A stretch of DNA of 64,000 nucleotides from Oceanospirillum sp048265165 (GTDB taxonomy: Bacteria > Pseudomonadota > Gammaproteobacteria > Pseudomonadales > Halomonadaceae), in assembly GCF_048265165.1 (NCBI RefSeq), contig NZ_JBLXCD010000007.1, forward strand, positions 62,001-126,000. The letters run 5' to 3'. The notes beneath the pieces are model-generated. The model ran no database searches and had not been told where the DNA came from. It was given only the letters and a program-made list of their open reading frames with translations. This document shows positions 33,572 to 41,716 of this stretch, one piece after another. Position numbers and translations under genes: made by a program. How positions within the stretch are numbered: the stretch's first letter is position 1; the number at the start of each line of letters is the position of its first letter.

Positions 33572-34834
33572 ATGAGCCTGCTTGCCTTTGGAATTAATCA
33601 TAAAACTGCCCCTGTGGAAATCCGCGAACGGGTAGCTTTTACTCCGGAACAGCTGGATGGCGCGTTCCAACAGTTACGGCAGCACCCGCAGATCAGCGAA
33701 GTAGCGGTGGTGTCCACCTGCAACCGTACCGAGCTTTATTGTGTGGTCGATTCTGATGCCCATGGACAGGATACAACGCCTGTACTTGAATGGATGAGCC
33801 AATTCCACAATCTTGATCTGACCGACCTTGCCCGTTACAGCTATGAATATACCAATGAAGACGCTGCCCGACACCTGATGCGTGTATCCTGTGGTCTGGA
33901 TTCTATGGTTCTTGGTGAACCACAAATTCTGGGTCAGATTAAAGATGCTTATTTGAATGCACAGGATAAAGGTTTGGTCGGCCGCGAGCTGAATCCTTTA
34001 TTCCAGCAGTCTTTTGCTGTCGCTAAGCAAGTGCGTACTCAAACTTCTATTGGTGAAAACCCCGTTTCTGTAGCCTATGCAGCCGTTAGTATGGCACAGC
34101 GTATTTTTTCTGACCTGAGTAAAAGCCAAGCGCTTTTGATTGGTGCAGGAGAGACCATTGAGTTAGTTGCCCGTCATTTGCGTAATGCTGGCGTCAGTAA
34201 AATGGTTGTTGCAAACCGTACATTGAGCAGAGCCCAGGCGGTTGCTGAAGAGTTTAATGGTGAAGCCGTTGTTCTCAGTGATATCCCTCATCAGCTGGAA
34301 AAGTCCGATATTGTTATAGCCTCTACAGCCAGTCAGCTACCGATTTTGGGTAAAGGCGCAGTAGAACGTGCTTTAAAAGTTCGCAAACACAAACCGATTT
34401 TTATGGTAGATATCGCGGTGCCGCGTGATATTGAGCCTCAGGTGAGTGAGTTGGACGATGTTTATCTCTACAGTGTTGATGACCTGAAAGAGGTGATCGA
34501 GGAAAATATGCGCAGCCGGCAGGAGGCTGCTGAGCAGGCGGAACAACTTGTTCTTGCTGGTGTCGGCCACTTTATGCAATCCCAGCGCGAGCGCGGTGCA
34601 GGTCAGCTGATCGGCACCTTGCGACAGCAGGTCGATAATATCCGTGTGACCGAGCTGGAAAAAGCACTGCAGCAGTTGCAGAAAGGTCAGAATCCGGAAG
34701 AAGTGCTCCAGCGTTTTTCTCAGTCTTTAACGAATAAGGTTTTACACGAGCCCATGGTGCAGCTGCGCCAGGCGTCAGCAGATAATCGCAATGACCTGCT
34801 GAATGGTGCCAGAACTCTGTTTGCGTTGGATTAG
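33572..34834 (+). CDS. hemA: Glutamyl-tRNA reductase
   Basis: Reduces glutamyl-tRNA to glutamate-1-semialdehyde, the first step of tetrapyrrole synthesis by the C5 route. 420 residues from ATG 33572. The nucleophile is Cys50 in VVSTCNRTELY; the NADPH Rossmann loop is LLIGAGETIELVARHL; the C-terminal dimerisation helix follows (about 310-415). The open extension to 33491 overlaps the promoter and is not coding-like. First gene of hemA-prfA-prmC. Confidence 0.97.
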   Translation: MSLLAFGINHKTAPVEIRERVAFTPEQLDGAFQQLRQHPQISEVAVVSTCNRTELYCVVDSDAHGQDTTPVLEWMSQFHNLDLTDLARYSYEYTNEDAARHLMRVSCGLDSMVLGEPQILGQIKDAYLNAQDKGLVGRELNPLFQQSFAVAKQVRTQTSIGENPVSVAYAAVSMAQRIFSDLSKSQALLIGAGETIELVARHLRNAGVSKMVVANRTLSRAQAVAEEFNGEAVVLSDIPHQLEKSDIVIASTASQLPILGKGAVERALKVRKHKPIFMVDIAVPRDIEPQVSELDDVYLYSVDDLKEVIEENMRSRQEAAEQAEQLVLAGVGHFMQSQRERGAGQLIGTLRQQVDNIRVTELEKALQQLQKGQNPEEVLQRFSQSLTNKVLHEPMVQLRQASADNRNDLLNGARTLFALD

Positions 34835-34952
34835 CGACGCTTAATCTGCTTTTTTAGTCTTGTCTGGGCATTTGTGTCCACATCTCCGGTACTGTCGAAG
34901 CCGGGAACCCATCAAAAATATTGCTTATAAAAGCCCTGTCGGGAAGAAAAAT

Positions 34953-36035
34953 ATGAAACCATCCATCCACGCTAAACTGGATCTGCTTAAAGATCGTTTT
35001 GAGGAGCTACAAGCTCTGTTAAGTGATGCTGAAGTTATCTCTGATCAGAAAAAATTTCGTAGCTACTCACAGGAATACTCCGAACTTGAAGGCGTTGTAG
35101 AAACCTTTAACCAGTATGAGCAGGTTCAGGGTGATATGTTGGAAGCTGAAGCTATGTTGCAGGATGGTGATGCTGACCTTCGTGAAATGGCCCGTGAAGA
35201 GATTGAAGCCGGTAAAGATGAGCTGGAGCGTCTGGATCTTGAGTTACAGAAGCTGTTGCTACCGAAAGATCCGAATGACGAACGCAACGTTTTCCTTGAA
35301 GTTCGTGCCGGAACCGGCGGTGATGAAGCTGCAATTTTTGCCGGTGACCTGTTCCGTATGTACTCTCGCTTTGCTGAGAAAAAGCGTTGGAAAGTAGAGA
35401 TCATCAGCCAAAATGAAGGGGAACATGGCGGTTACAAAGAGATTATCACCCGTATCTCAGGTGACCGTGTTTATTCTCAACTGAAGTTTGAATCCGGTGC
35501 GCACCGTGTACAGCGTGTTCCTGCGACGGAATCTCAGGGGCGCATTCATACATCTGCCTGTACTGTTGCCGTGATGGCAGAGGCTGATGAGGTCGGTACT
35601 ATTGATATCAATCCAGGCGATCTGAAGATTGATACCTTCCGCGCGTCAGGTGCCGGTGGTCAGCACGTTAATACCACGGATTCTGCGATCCGTATTACAC
35701 ACCTGCCAACAGGTACTGTGGTGGAATGCCAGGATGAGCGCTCCCAGCATAAGAACAAAGCCAAAGCGATGTCTCTTCTGGCTTCGAGGATTCAGCAGGC
35801 TGCTGATGATAAAGCAGCTCAGGAGCAGTCCGATGCTCGCCGGAGTCTGGTGGGTAGTGGTGACCGGTCCGAGCGTATCCGTACCTATAACTATCCTCAG
35901 GGCCGGGTGACGGACCACCGGATTAATCTGACGTTGTATAAGCTGGACGAGATCATGGAAGGTGCTTTGTCTGAAGTGCTTGATCCTCTGGTGGCAGAGC
36001 ACCAAGCAGACCAGCTGGCTGCGTTGAGTAACTGA
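34953..36035 (+). CDS. prfA: Peptide chain release factor 1
   Basis: Reads UAA and UAG stop codons. 360 residues, identical in length to E. coli RF1. The stop-codon recognition tripeptide PAT is in RVPATESQGR and the catalytic GGQ in ASGAGGQHVNTTDS. ATG 34953 is preceded by GGGAAG; the frame extends to 34860 without homology. It follows hemA by 118 bases and leads directly into prmC, whose product methylates its GGQ glutamine. Confidence 0.98.
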   Translation: MKPSIHAKLDLLKDRFEELQALLSDAEVISDQKKFRSYSQEYSELEGVVETFNQYEQVQGDMLEAEAMLQDGDADLREMAREEIEAGKDELERLDLELQKLLLPKDPNDERNVFLEVRAGTGGDEAAIFAGDLFRMYSRFAEKKRWKVEIISQNEGEHGGYKEIITRISGDRVYSQLKFESGAHRVQRVPATESQGRIHTSACTVAVMAEADEVGTIDINPGDLKIDTFRASGAGGQHVNTTDSAIRITHLPTGTVVECQDERSQHKNKAKAMSLLASRIQQAADDKAAQEQSDARRSLVGSGDRSERIRTYNYPQGRVTDHRINLTLYKLDEIMEGALSEVLDPLVAEHQADQLAALSN

Positions 36036-36037
36036 GT

Positions 36038-36889
36038 ATGCTGCCAGATGTACAGACCGCCCTTGATTGGGCGGTAGAAGCGTTAGCTGCCAGTGATACC
36101 GCGCGATTAGATAGTGAGTGCCTACTGGCGGATTGTGTCAGGCAGAGCCGCACCTGGTTGTTTACCTGGCCGGATAAAATATTAAAAGATGAGCAGTGGC
36201 GGCGTTTTGAGCAACTGGTTGAGCGCCGTAAGACAGGGGAGCCGGTGGCATACCTGTTAGGGTATCGTGAGTTCTGGGGGCTGACCTTAAAAGTTAGTCC
36301 GGACACTCTGATTCCCCGTCCGGATACAGAAGATCTTGTGGCTAAAGTACTGGAGTTGATGCCTCAGGCAGAAGCGAAAGTTGCCGACCTTGGTACTGGC
36401 ACCGGTGCCATTGCACTGGCGCTGGCTTCGGAAAGGCCTAACTGGCAAATTACTGCCTGCGATTTTAATCCTGGTGCTGTTACTCTTGCGGAAGTGAATC
36501 GCAAGACGCTGGGGTTTGAGCAGGTCACTGTACTGCAATCGGACTGGTGTCAGGCACTGGAAACGGATGCCGTTGCAAGCGGTGGTTTTGATCTTATTGC
36601 CAGTAACCCGCCTTATATCGAAGATGATGATCCCCACCTGTCCCAGGGTGATGTGCGCTTTGAACCCTTAAGCGCTTTGACTTCCGGTTCTGATGGCCTA
36701 GATGATATTCGTCTGATTACGCAGCAGGCTGCAGGTTGTCTTAGGCCCGGAGGCTGGTTGATTTTCGAACATGGCTACAATCAGGCCAGTGCAGTGCGCG
36801 GTATTCTTTCAGCTGCAGGTTATCAGAATGCACAAACAGCTCTGGATCTGGCTGGGGTTGATCGTATGAGCTTTGCTCAACGGCCTTAA
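36038..36889 (+). CDS. prmC: Release-factor glutamine methyltransferase PrmC (HemK)
   Basis: Methylates the glutamine of the GGQ motif in RF1 and RF2. 283 residues: an N-terminal helical domain (about 1-85) and a SAM-methyltransferase domain with VADLGTGTGAIALALA and the substrate motif SNPPYIEDDDPHL. It begins two bases after the prfA stop, so translation is coupled. Confidence 0.97.
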   Translation: MLPDVQTALDWAVEALAASDTARLDSECLLADCVRQSRTWLFTWPDKILKDEQWRRFEQLVERRKTGEPVAYLLGYREFWGLTLKVSPDTLIPRPDTEDLVAKVLELMPQAEAKVADLGTGTGAIALALASERPNWQITACDFNPGAVTLAEVNRKTLGFEQVTVLQSDWCQALETDAVASGGFDLIASNPPYIEDDDPHLSQGDVRFEPLSALTSGSDGLDDIRLITQQAAGCLRPGGWLIFEHGYNQASAVRGILSAAGYQNAQTALDLAGVDRMSFAQRP

Positions 36890-37244
36890 CTTCCCCTCTG
36901 ACGTCCATCGTCTTCATGGGTTGAATTGAATTGTTTGGTATGCCTTTTCTTACTTATGGGTCGGTAATGTCCCGTGTCTTTTCTGGCTAGGGTTTCGGTT
37001 TTCTCGCAAGAAATTAATTGCTTTATATCCATGTTGTGAAAGCGGTCTTTGCGTAATACCTTTTCCAGCAAAGGCAGAAAAATAGTAAGCAGATTTTTTG
37101 TACTCGGGAGAAGGTCTGGCTCAATAAATCCGCTCAGCCCTTGAATTTTGCTACCGCTTAGCTATAAGCTCTAATCAGCAATAATTGCTGGAAGACAGAT
37201 AATAACTAGCAAAACCTTCTGATTATTGAGATTTTATTTCCCCT
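36890..37244. other. 355-base interval upstream of lrp
   Basis: No protein gene is supported. The lrp promoter should lie in the AT-rich second half. The Lrp-consensus palindrome is at 37176-37190. No terminator for the prmC transcript was seen. A 61-codon minus-strand frame (36886-37071) starts with TTG, lacks a ribosome site and overlaps prmC. Confidence 0.5.
37176..37190. promoter_or_regulatory. Probable Lrp operator
   Basis: CAGCAATAATTGCTG is a perfect 15-base palindrome. It agrees with 12 of 15 positions of the E. coli Lrp consensus YAGHAWATTWTDCTR; only the three central bases differ. It lies 54 bases before the lrp start, fitting autoregulation. Confidence 0.6.
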
Positions 37245-37757
37245 ATGAAAGCTTCTAAACCTCGTGCACTCGACCGTATTGATCTGAAAATCCTTTCCTG
37301 TCTGCAGGATAATGCCCGTATATCCTACGTGGATTTGGCAAATCAGGTTGGCCTTTCAACGACACCTTGTCTGGAGCGTGTGAAGCGCCTGGAACGAAAC
37401 GGGGTTATTAAAGGCTATAAAGCTCATCTGAATCCTAAATATCTGCGGGCTAACCTGTTGGTGTTTGTTGAGATCAGTCTGGAAACTCAATCCTCAGCCG
37501 TATTCGATGAGTTCCGCCGTGCTGTTTCCAAACAGCCTCAGATTCAGGAGTGCCATCTGGTTTCCGGTCAGTTTGATTACATCCTGAAATGCCGGATTCC
37601 CGAAATGTCGGCGTATCGCCAACTGTTGGAAGAGGTGGTTTTGACTTTGCCAGGTGTGAAAGAGTCCAAAAGCTATGTCGTGATGGAAGAGGTGAAAGAA
37701 GATACTTCTATTTATGTGCCGGACTTGAATGAATTTGATGAAAATCAGCTGACCTGA
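37245..37757 (+). CDS. lrp: Leucine-responsive regulatory protein Lrp
   Basis: 170 residues, strongly like E. coli Lrp over its length: LDRIDLKILSCLQDNARISY, LSTTPCLERVKRLERNGVIKGY (helix-turn-helix part), NPKYLRANLLVFVEISL, IQECHLVSGQFDYILK and LPGVKESKSYVVMEEVKE. Ligand and oligomer interfaces of the RAM domain are preserved. It is probably the global Lrp of this organism, in contrast to the AsnC-like protein at 2057-2539. It sits inside the otherwise conserved prfA-prmC-moeB order. A terminator follows. Confidence 0.9.
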   Translation: MKASKPRALDRIDLKILSCLQDNARISYVDLANQVGLSTTPCLERVKRLERNGVIKGYKAHLNPKYLRANLLVFVEISLETQSSAVFDEFRRAVSKQPQIQECHLVSGQFDYILKCRIPEMSAYRQLLEEVVLTLPGVKESKSYVVMEEVKEDTSIYVPDLNEFDENQLT

Positions 37758-37793
37758 TCATCTTTTTTTGCATCAAAGGGTTAAAATACCTGA

Positions 37794-37829
37794 TAGGGCT
37801 TTTCGCATCTGCTGAAGCCCTATTTTTTT
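37794..37829 (+). terminator. Intrinsic terminator after lrp
   Basis: TAGGGCTT (37794-37801) pairs with AAGCCCTA (37815-37822) and is followed by seven T residues. It isolates lrp from moeB. Confidence 0.85.
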
Positions 37830-37866
37830 ACGTGTTCTACCATTGTCAGCGATAGAGAAGATGACC

Positions 37867-38610
37867 ATGCAGGATCAGCAGTTACTACGTTACAGTCGTC
37901 AGATTATGTTGCCGGAGGTGGACATTGCCGGACAACAGGCTTTACTGGATGCCAGAGTACTGATTATCGGTATGGGCGGTTTAGGCTCACCGTCAGCACT
38001 ATATTGTGCCGCGGCTGGGGTTGGCACCCTGGTGTTGAGTGATTTTGACGAAGTAGATCTGTCCAACCTGCAACGTCAGATTGTGCACCGACAAAATAGT
38101 ATCGGTCAGCCGAAGGTTGTATCAGCCGAAACAATGCTTAATGAGTTGAACCCGGAATGTCAGATTGTAACCCTGCCAACAAAGCTCGAGGGTGACGCTT
38201 TGCAGGAGCAGGTTCGGCTGGCGGATGTGGTTCTGGATTGCAGTGATCGTTTTTCAACCCGTTTTGCCATCAATGCCGCCTGTGTTGCAGAGAGAACACC
38301 TCTTGTCTCGGGGGCTGCAATCCGGTTTGGTGGCCAGCTAGCCGTGTTTGACCCCCGTGAGGAGAGTAGCCCTTGTTATCGCTGCCTTTATGATGACAGT
38401 GATGATGAGGCGATGCGTTGTGCAGAGAATGGTGTGATATCGCCTCTGGTAGGAGTGATAGGTTCATTGCAGGCGTTGGAAGCCATTAAGTTAATTGCAG
38501 GTGCAGGGAAGGCTGCCACAGGCCGCTTACTTATTTTTGATGCACTTGATACTCAATGGCGAAGTATGAGCCTGAGTAAAGACCCCGCTTGCCCGGTGTG
38601 CCAGCCATAA
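37867..38610 (+). CDS. moeB: Molybdopterin-synthase adenylyltransferase MoeB (ThiF/HesA family)
   Basis: E1-like enzyme that adenylates the C terminus of the sulfur carrier MoaD (a ThiF role cannot be excluded). 247 residues. The ATP-binding loop is LIIGMGGLGSPSALY, the conserved arginine is in LQRQIVH, the catalytic Asp in VVLDCSDRF, and the zinc cysteines are in PCYRCLY and CPVC. ATG 37867 has AGAGAAG at good spacing; ATG 37861 and TTG 37843 are alternatives. In Pseudomonas the order is hemA-prfA-prmC-moeB; lrp is an extra gene here. Confidence 0.9.
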   Translation: MQDQQLLRYSRQIMLPEVDIAGQQALLDARVLIIGMGGLGSPSALYCAAAGVGTLVLSDFDEVDLSNLQRQIVHRQNSIGQPKVVSAETMLNELNPECQIVTLPTKLEGDALQEQVRLADVVLDCSDRFSTRFAINAACVAERTPLVSGAAIRFGGQLAVFDPREESSPCYRCLYDDSDDEAMRCAENGVISPLVGVIGSLQALEAIKLIAGAGKAATGRLLIFDALDTQWRSMSLSKDPACPVCQP

Positions 38611-38631
38611 ATTGTGTATGAGACTCTGTAC

Positions 38632-40017
38632 TTAAAAAACAGACAAAGAAGGTTCCGGCTCCTGGAGTAGCAGTTCTGCCAGAATCTTTAGGCCTCGTTC
38701 CAGATGATTCTGCGACCACGCGCTGCTGGATGACAGGCGAATCGCCTGGGGAGCCCGGTACTGAGCGACAATAAAGTTATCTTCACCAATAACTTTTACA
38801 TTGCGACGTTGCGCCTGTTGGATGAATTCACGGCTACGCCACGGTTCCGGCAGTTCAAGCCAGGCATGGAGACTATAAGGGTTAATTCGGCAGTTGAATG
38901 CCCCCAAGTACTCAGTCATAAGCTGGTTGCGTAGTATTAGCTCTTTTTTTTGTTCCTCAAGCAGCTGGCTTGCCAGACCACTTTTAATCCATCGGGTGCA
39001 AATCTCTGCGATAAGGGGGCTGGTCATCCACTGAGAGGCTCTCAGTGCATTTGATATCTGGGAGTGAATCTCATCCGGTGCAACCACCCAACCAACACGA
39101 ATACCTGCTGCCAGTGTTTTTGACGCGCTGTTTATGTAAATTACTTTATCCGGTGCGATCTCAGCCAGCGGCGGCGGTGCATTTTCAAGGAGGTTTGCAT
39201 TTACCGAATCTTCAATGATCCAAACATGATAACGACGGGCAATCTCAGCAATTGCTTCGCGTCGTGCTTCAGACATTATGGCGTTGGTAGGGTTTTGCAG
39301 CGAAGGAGTGCAATAAAGTACCCGGGGGGAAAATTGTTTGCACGCATCTTCAAAGGCAGAAGGCATTACACCCTCTTCGTCCATTGCCACGGGCTGTGGA
39401 CGTAATCCTAGTTGATGGGTGACCGCCATAAAGCCGGGGTAGGTGATCGCTTCAGACAGAATGATATCGCCGGGGCGTGTTAGTGCCATGAGTGTCAGCA
39501 TAATTGCATTCTGTCCGCCTCCTGTGATCATCAACTTGTCGGCGCTTGTGTGTAACCCTGTTAGTCCTAACCACTCGGCAGCCGCTTCCCGGTGCTCTGG
39601 CATTCCAATATCCGGCTGGTAGCTCAGTATTCGGTTCATTTTCACGGCATCTGAAGCGAGCTCTTGCATCGATTGACTCAGGGCATCAGCTCTGTCATGG
39701 GCAATGGGGAGGTTCAGCTGCAGGTCAACACAGTCTGGCTCGATCTCACCCTGAATCATAAATCTTTGCCCCTGGGCATGAGGCGTTGTAACAAAAGAGC
39801 CTCGTCCAACCCGTGCGGTTACCAAGCCCCGGCGCTCTGCTTCTGCATAGGCACGGGTAATAGTGCCGACAGTGACGCCTAACGTATCCGCCAGAGCACG
39901 ATGAGTTGGCAGCCGGTCACCATCATTAAGATCACCTTGAGCAATTGATTCAGCTATCGCATCTGCAATCGCGATGTAGCGAGGGCCGTGAAAGTGTTCA
40001 AGTTTTGGAATCCACAT
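38632..40017 (-). CDS. MocR-family PLP-dependent regulator (GntR-aminotransferase fusion)
   Basis: 461 residues. An N-terminal GntR winged helix (about 10-75: DGDRLPTHRALADTLGVTVGTITRAYAEAERRG, the HTH around residues 35-60) is fused to a fold-type I aminotransferase domain (about 100-450) with the PLP lysine in YINSASKTLAAG. MocR proteins regulate using PLP or an amino-acid adduct as the signal. It is divergent from a LysE-type exporter, its probable target, with TGACAAT repeats between them. Confidence 0.92.
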   Translation of the reverse strand: MWIPKLEHFHGPRYIAIADAIAESIAQGDLNDGDRLPTHRALADTLGVTVGTITRAYAEAERRGLVTARVGRGSFVTTPHAQGQRFMIQGEIEPDCVDLQLNLPIAHDRADALSQSMQELASDAVKMNRILSYQPDIGMPEHREAAAEWLGLTGLHTSADKLMITGGGQNAIMLTLMALTRPGDIILSEAITYPGFMAVTHQLGLRPQPVAMDEEGVMPSAFEDACKQFSPRVLYCTPSLQNPTNAIMSEARREAIAEIARRYHVWIIEDSVNANLLENAPPPLAEIAPDKVIYINSASKTLAAGIRVGWVVAPDEIHSQISNALRASQWMTSPLIAEICTRWIKSGLASQLLEEQKKELILRNQLMTEYLGAFNCRINPYSLHAWLELPEPWRSREFIQQAQRRNVKVIGEDNFIVAQYRAPQAIRLSSSSAWSQNHLERGLKILAELLLQEPEPSLSVF

Positions 40018-40045
40018 GATGCTGTTTGTTCTCTGCTATTAACGG

Positions 40046-40107
40046 TTATTGTAATGGTGACAATAAAAGGATTGATCGCTTTTTATTGCTAAGGCTATAG
40101 TGACAAT
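40046..40107. promoter_or_regulatory. Probable MocR operator region
   Basis: TTATTGT (40046-40052) and ACAATAA (40060-40066) form a perfect inverted repeat with a 7-base gap. TGACAAT occurs in direct repeat at 40058-40064 and 40101-40107, 43 bases or about four helical turns apart; a related CGACAAT is at 40158-40164. Direct repeats several turns apart are typical of MocR binding sites. Confidence 0.5.
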
Positions 40108-40246
40108 CTGTCGGATGCAAACGAGACAAAGCTGAGTTTAAGGTTTGAATTGTATCGCGACAATAATCATTTTGGAGTGTATGCCGGCCGTAGAGACAGT
40201 CGGTGGCATTTTCGGCTGCAATTAAGCACTTTTAGGGGGATCGGAG

Positions 40247-40870
40247 ATGGATGCAGTAGGGCTTATATTTACTTTGGAAGGGTTTTATCTACCGGTAGCA
40301 CTCTTTGTATTGAGCACCGCAGGCACACCGGGCCCGAATAATATTATTCTGACGGCTACGGGTGCCCGATTTGGTTTTCGCAAATCCTTACCTGGGGTGT
40401 ACGGCATTATTTTCGGGACAGCCAGCCAGATTGTTATGGTTGCGGCTGGCCTCGGTATCCTCTTCCAGCAATGGCCTGTACTGCACACTCTTCTGAAAAT
40501 GGCTGGCGGGACTTATCTGGTCTGGTTGGCGTGGAAAATACTGCGTAGTCCGGTTCAGGAGATGTCTGCGGAAGAAGGCCAGGAGCCGGTAGGGTTTATT
40601 CAGATGGCTCTGTTTCAGTACCTGAATCCCAAAGCCTGGGTGATGAACTTATCCATGGTTTCGGCTTTTTCAGTTGCAGGCGAGGTGTATTGGCAGTCGA
40701 TTATGCTCATTATTCTGGTAGCTTTTACCGTGATGAATATGACTCAGAACGCTTGGGCTGGCTTTGGCAGCGCCATTGGCCGTCTACTGACTTCGGATCA
40801 GATTCGGGTTCGTTTTAATATGCTGATGGCGACCTTAACGGCACTTTCAGTGTACTTTATTCTTAGGTAG
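40247..40870 (+). CDS. LysE/RhtB-family amino-acid exporter
   Basis: 207 residues with about six membrane helices. The family signature TAGTPGPNNI is at residues 24-33, followed by ATGARFGFRKSLPGVYGI. These exporters pump out amino acids or analogues; the specificity cannot be read here. AGGGGG lies just upstream of the ATG. Divergent from the MocR-type regulator, and ended by its own terminator. Confidence 0.9.
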   Translation: MDAVGLIFTLEGFYLPVALFVLSTAGTPGPNNIILTATGARFGFRKSLPGVYGIIFGTASQIVMVAAGLGILFQQWPVLHTLLKMAGGTYLVWLAWKILRSPVQEMSAEEGQEPVGFIQMALFQYLNPKAWVMNLSMVSAFSVAGEVYWQSIMLIILVAFTVMNMTQNAWAGFGSAIGRLLTSDQIRVRFNMLMATLTALSVYFILR

Positions 40871-40902
40871 AGGGTTTTGGGTAATCCATGGCTAAAAGCA
40901 AA

Positions 40903-40931
40903 GGTGACAATTTAAAATTGTCACCTTTTTT
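40903..40931 (+). terminator. Intrinsic terminator after LysE-family gene
   Basis: GGTGACAATTT (40903-40913) pairs with AAATTGTCACC (40915-40925) around a single-base centre (so the inner pairs open as the loop), followed by T residues. It may also serve the convergent minus-strand gene. Confidence 0.85.
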
Positions 40932-40957
40932 ATTAAGCCATACTCGTTTATCTGCAC

Positions 40958-41641
40958 TCAGATGTAGTTTTCCCCAACACCCATGGCGATTGTCCGGCTG
41001 ATAGCGGCAAAGGAGCGACCGGACTCCTGTCGCCACCGGTTAAAGGCATCCTGGGCTTCCTGCATCGCCTTCTTGCTGGTTGGGCTGGTGGCTGTGACCA
41101 CATTATGAGCTTTTAGATAAGCCCAGACATCGTTGGTGAAGATAAAAGTATCCACACCCAGCTGGCGCAGGGCGTAAGGACCAGTGTTGCCCCCCAGCCG
41201 CTTACCGTGCTTTTTCAGGTATTGCCAAAGACCAACGATATCCTCTTCCGGCCAGTTCGCAATAAAACGGGCAAAGCTTTTGTGCTCAAACTGCAGGTCG
41301 TAGATCATCTGGGCATTGTGCTTGATGGTCATCACCTTGCTCAGATTACGAATGATTTTTGGGTCTTTGGCTTTCTGTTCCCACTGCTCATCGCTGAGCA
41401 GTAGCAGGGTATCCGGTTCGAAATTGAAAAAGTGCTCTTCAAAGTCTGGCCATTTTTGTTCCACAACTCGCCAAACAAATCCTGACTGAAACACCGATTT
41501 GGTGAACTGAGCCAGATAGCGACTGTCATCCAGAGCCGCAAGTGCTTCACGGCTAAGGGAGTTTGGGAGTAGGGCTTCCAGAGCCGCTTCTCCACCTTTG
41601 CGTTCCGCAGCCCTCTGATAGATCTGGTCAAAGCGTTCCAT
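40958..41641 (-). CDS. DNA-3-methyladenine glycosylase I-like protein
   Basis: 227 residues of the adenine-glycosylase (Tag) superfamily, which removes 3-methyladenine from DNA. Recognisable parts are FTKSVFQSGFVWRVVEQKWP and FEPDTLLLLSDEQWE, then a helix-hairpin-helix region near KRLGGNTGPYALRQLGVD. The zinc-binding cysteines and histidines of E. coli Tag are missing, so it is the zinc-less branch and its activity is inferred. It lies 75 bases downstream of the rRNA methylase gene on the same strand. Confidence 0.78.
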   Translation of the reverse strand: MERFDQIYQRAAERKGGEAALEALLPNSLSREALAALDDSRYLAQFTKSVFQSGFVWRVVEQKWPDFEEHFFNFEPDTLLLLSDEQWEQKAKDPKIIRNLSKVMTIKHNAQMIYDLQFEHKSFARFIANWPEEDIVGLWQYLKKHGKRLGGNTGPYALRQLGVDTFIFTNDVWAYLKAHNVVTATSPTSKKAMQEAQDAFNRWRQESGRSFAAISRTIAMGVGENYI

Positions 41642-41716
41642 ATCGATTCCTCGGTCAGTTTGCCGCTTTTTTACGGAGCTAAGGCTTTATCGGAGTACCT
41701 GTGTGAGTCGTCAGGT

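Noticed and set aside
36886..37071. 61-codon minus-strand frame after prmC
   Set aside because: TTG start, no Shine-Dalgarno sequence, overlaps the end of prmC, no recognisable family.
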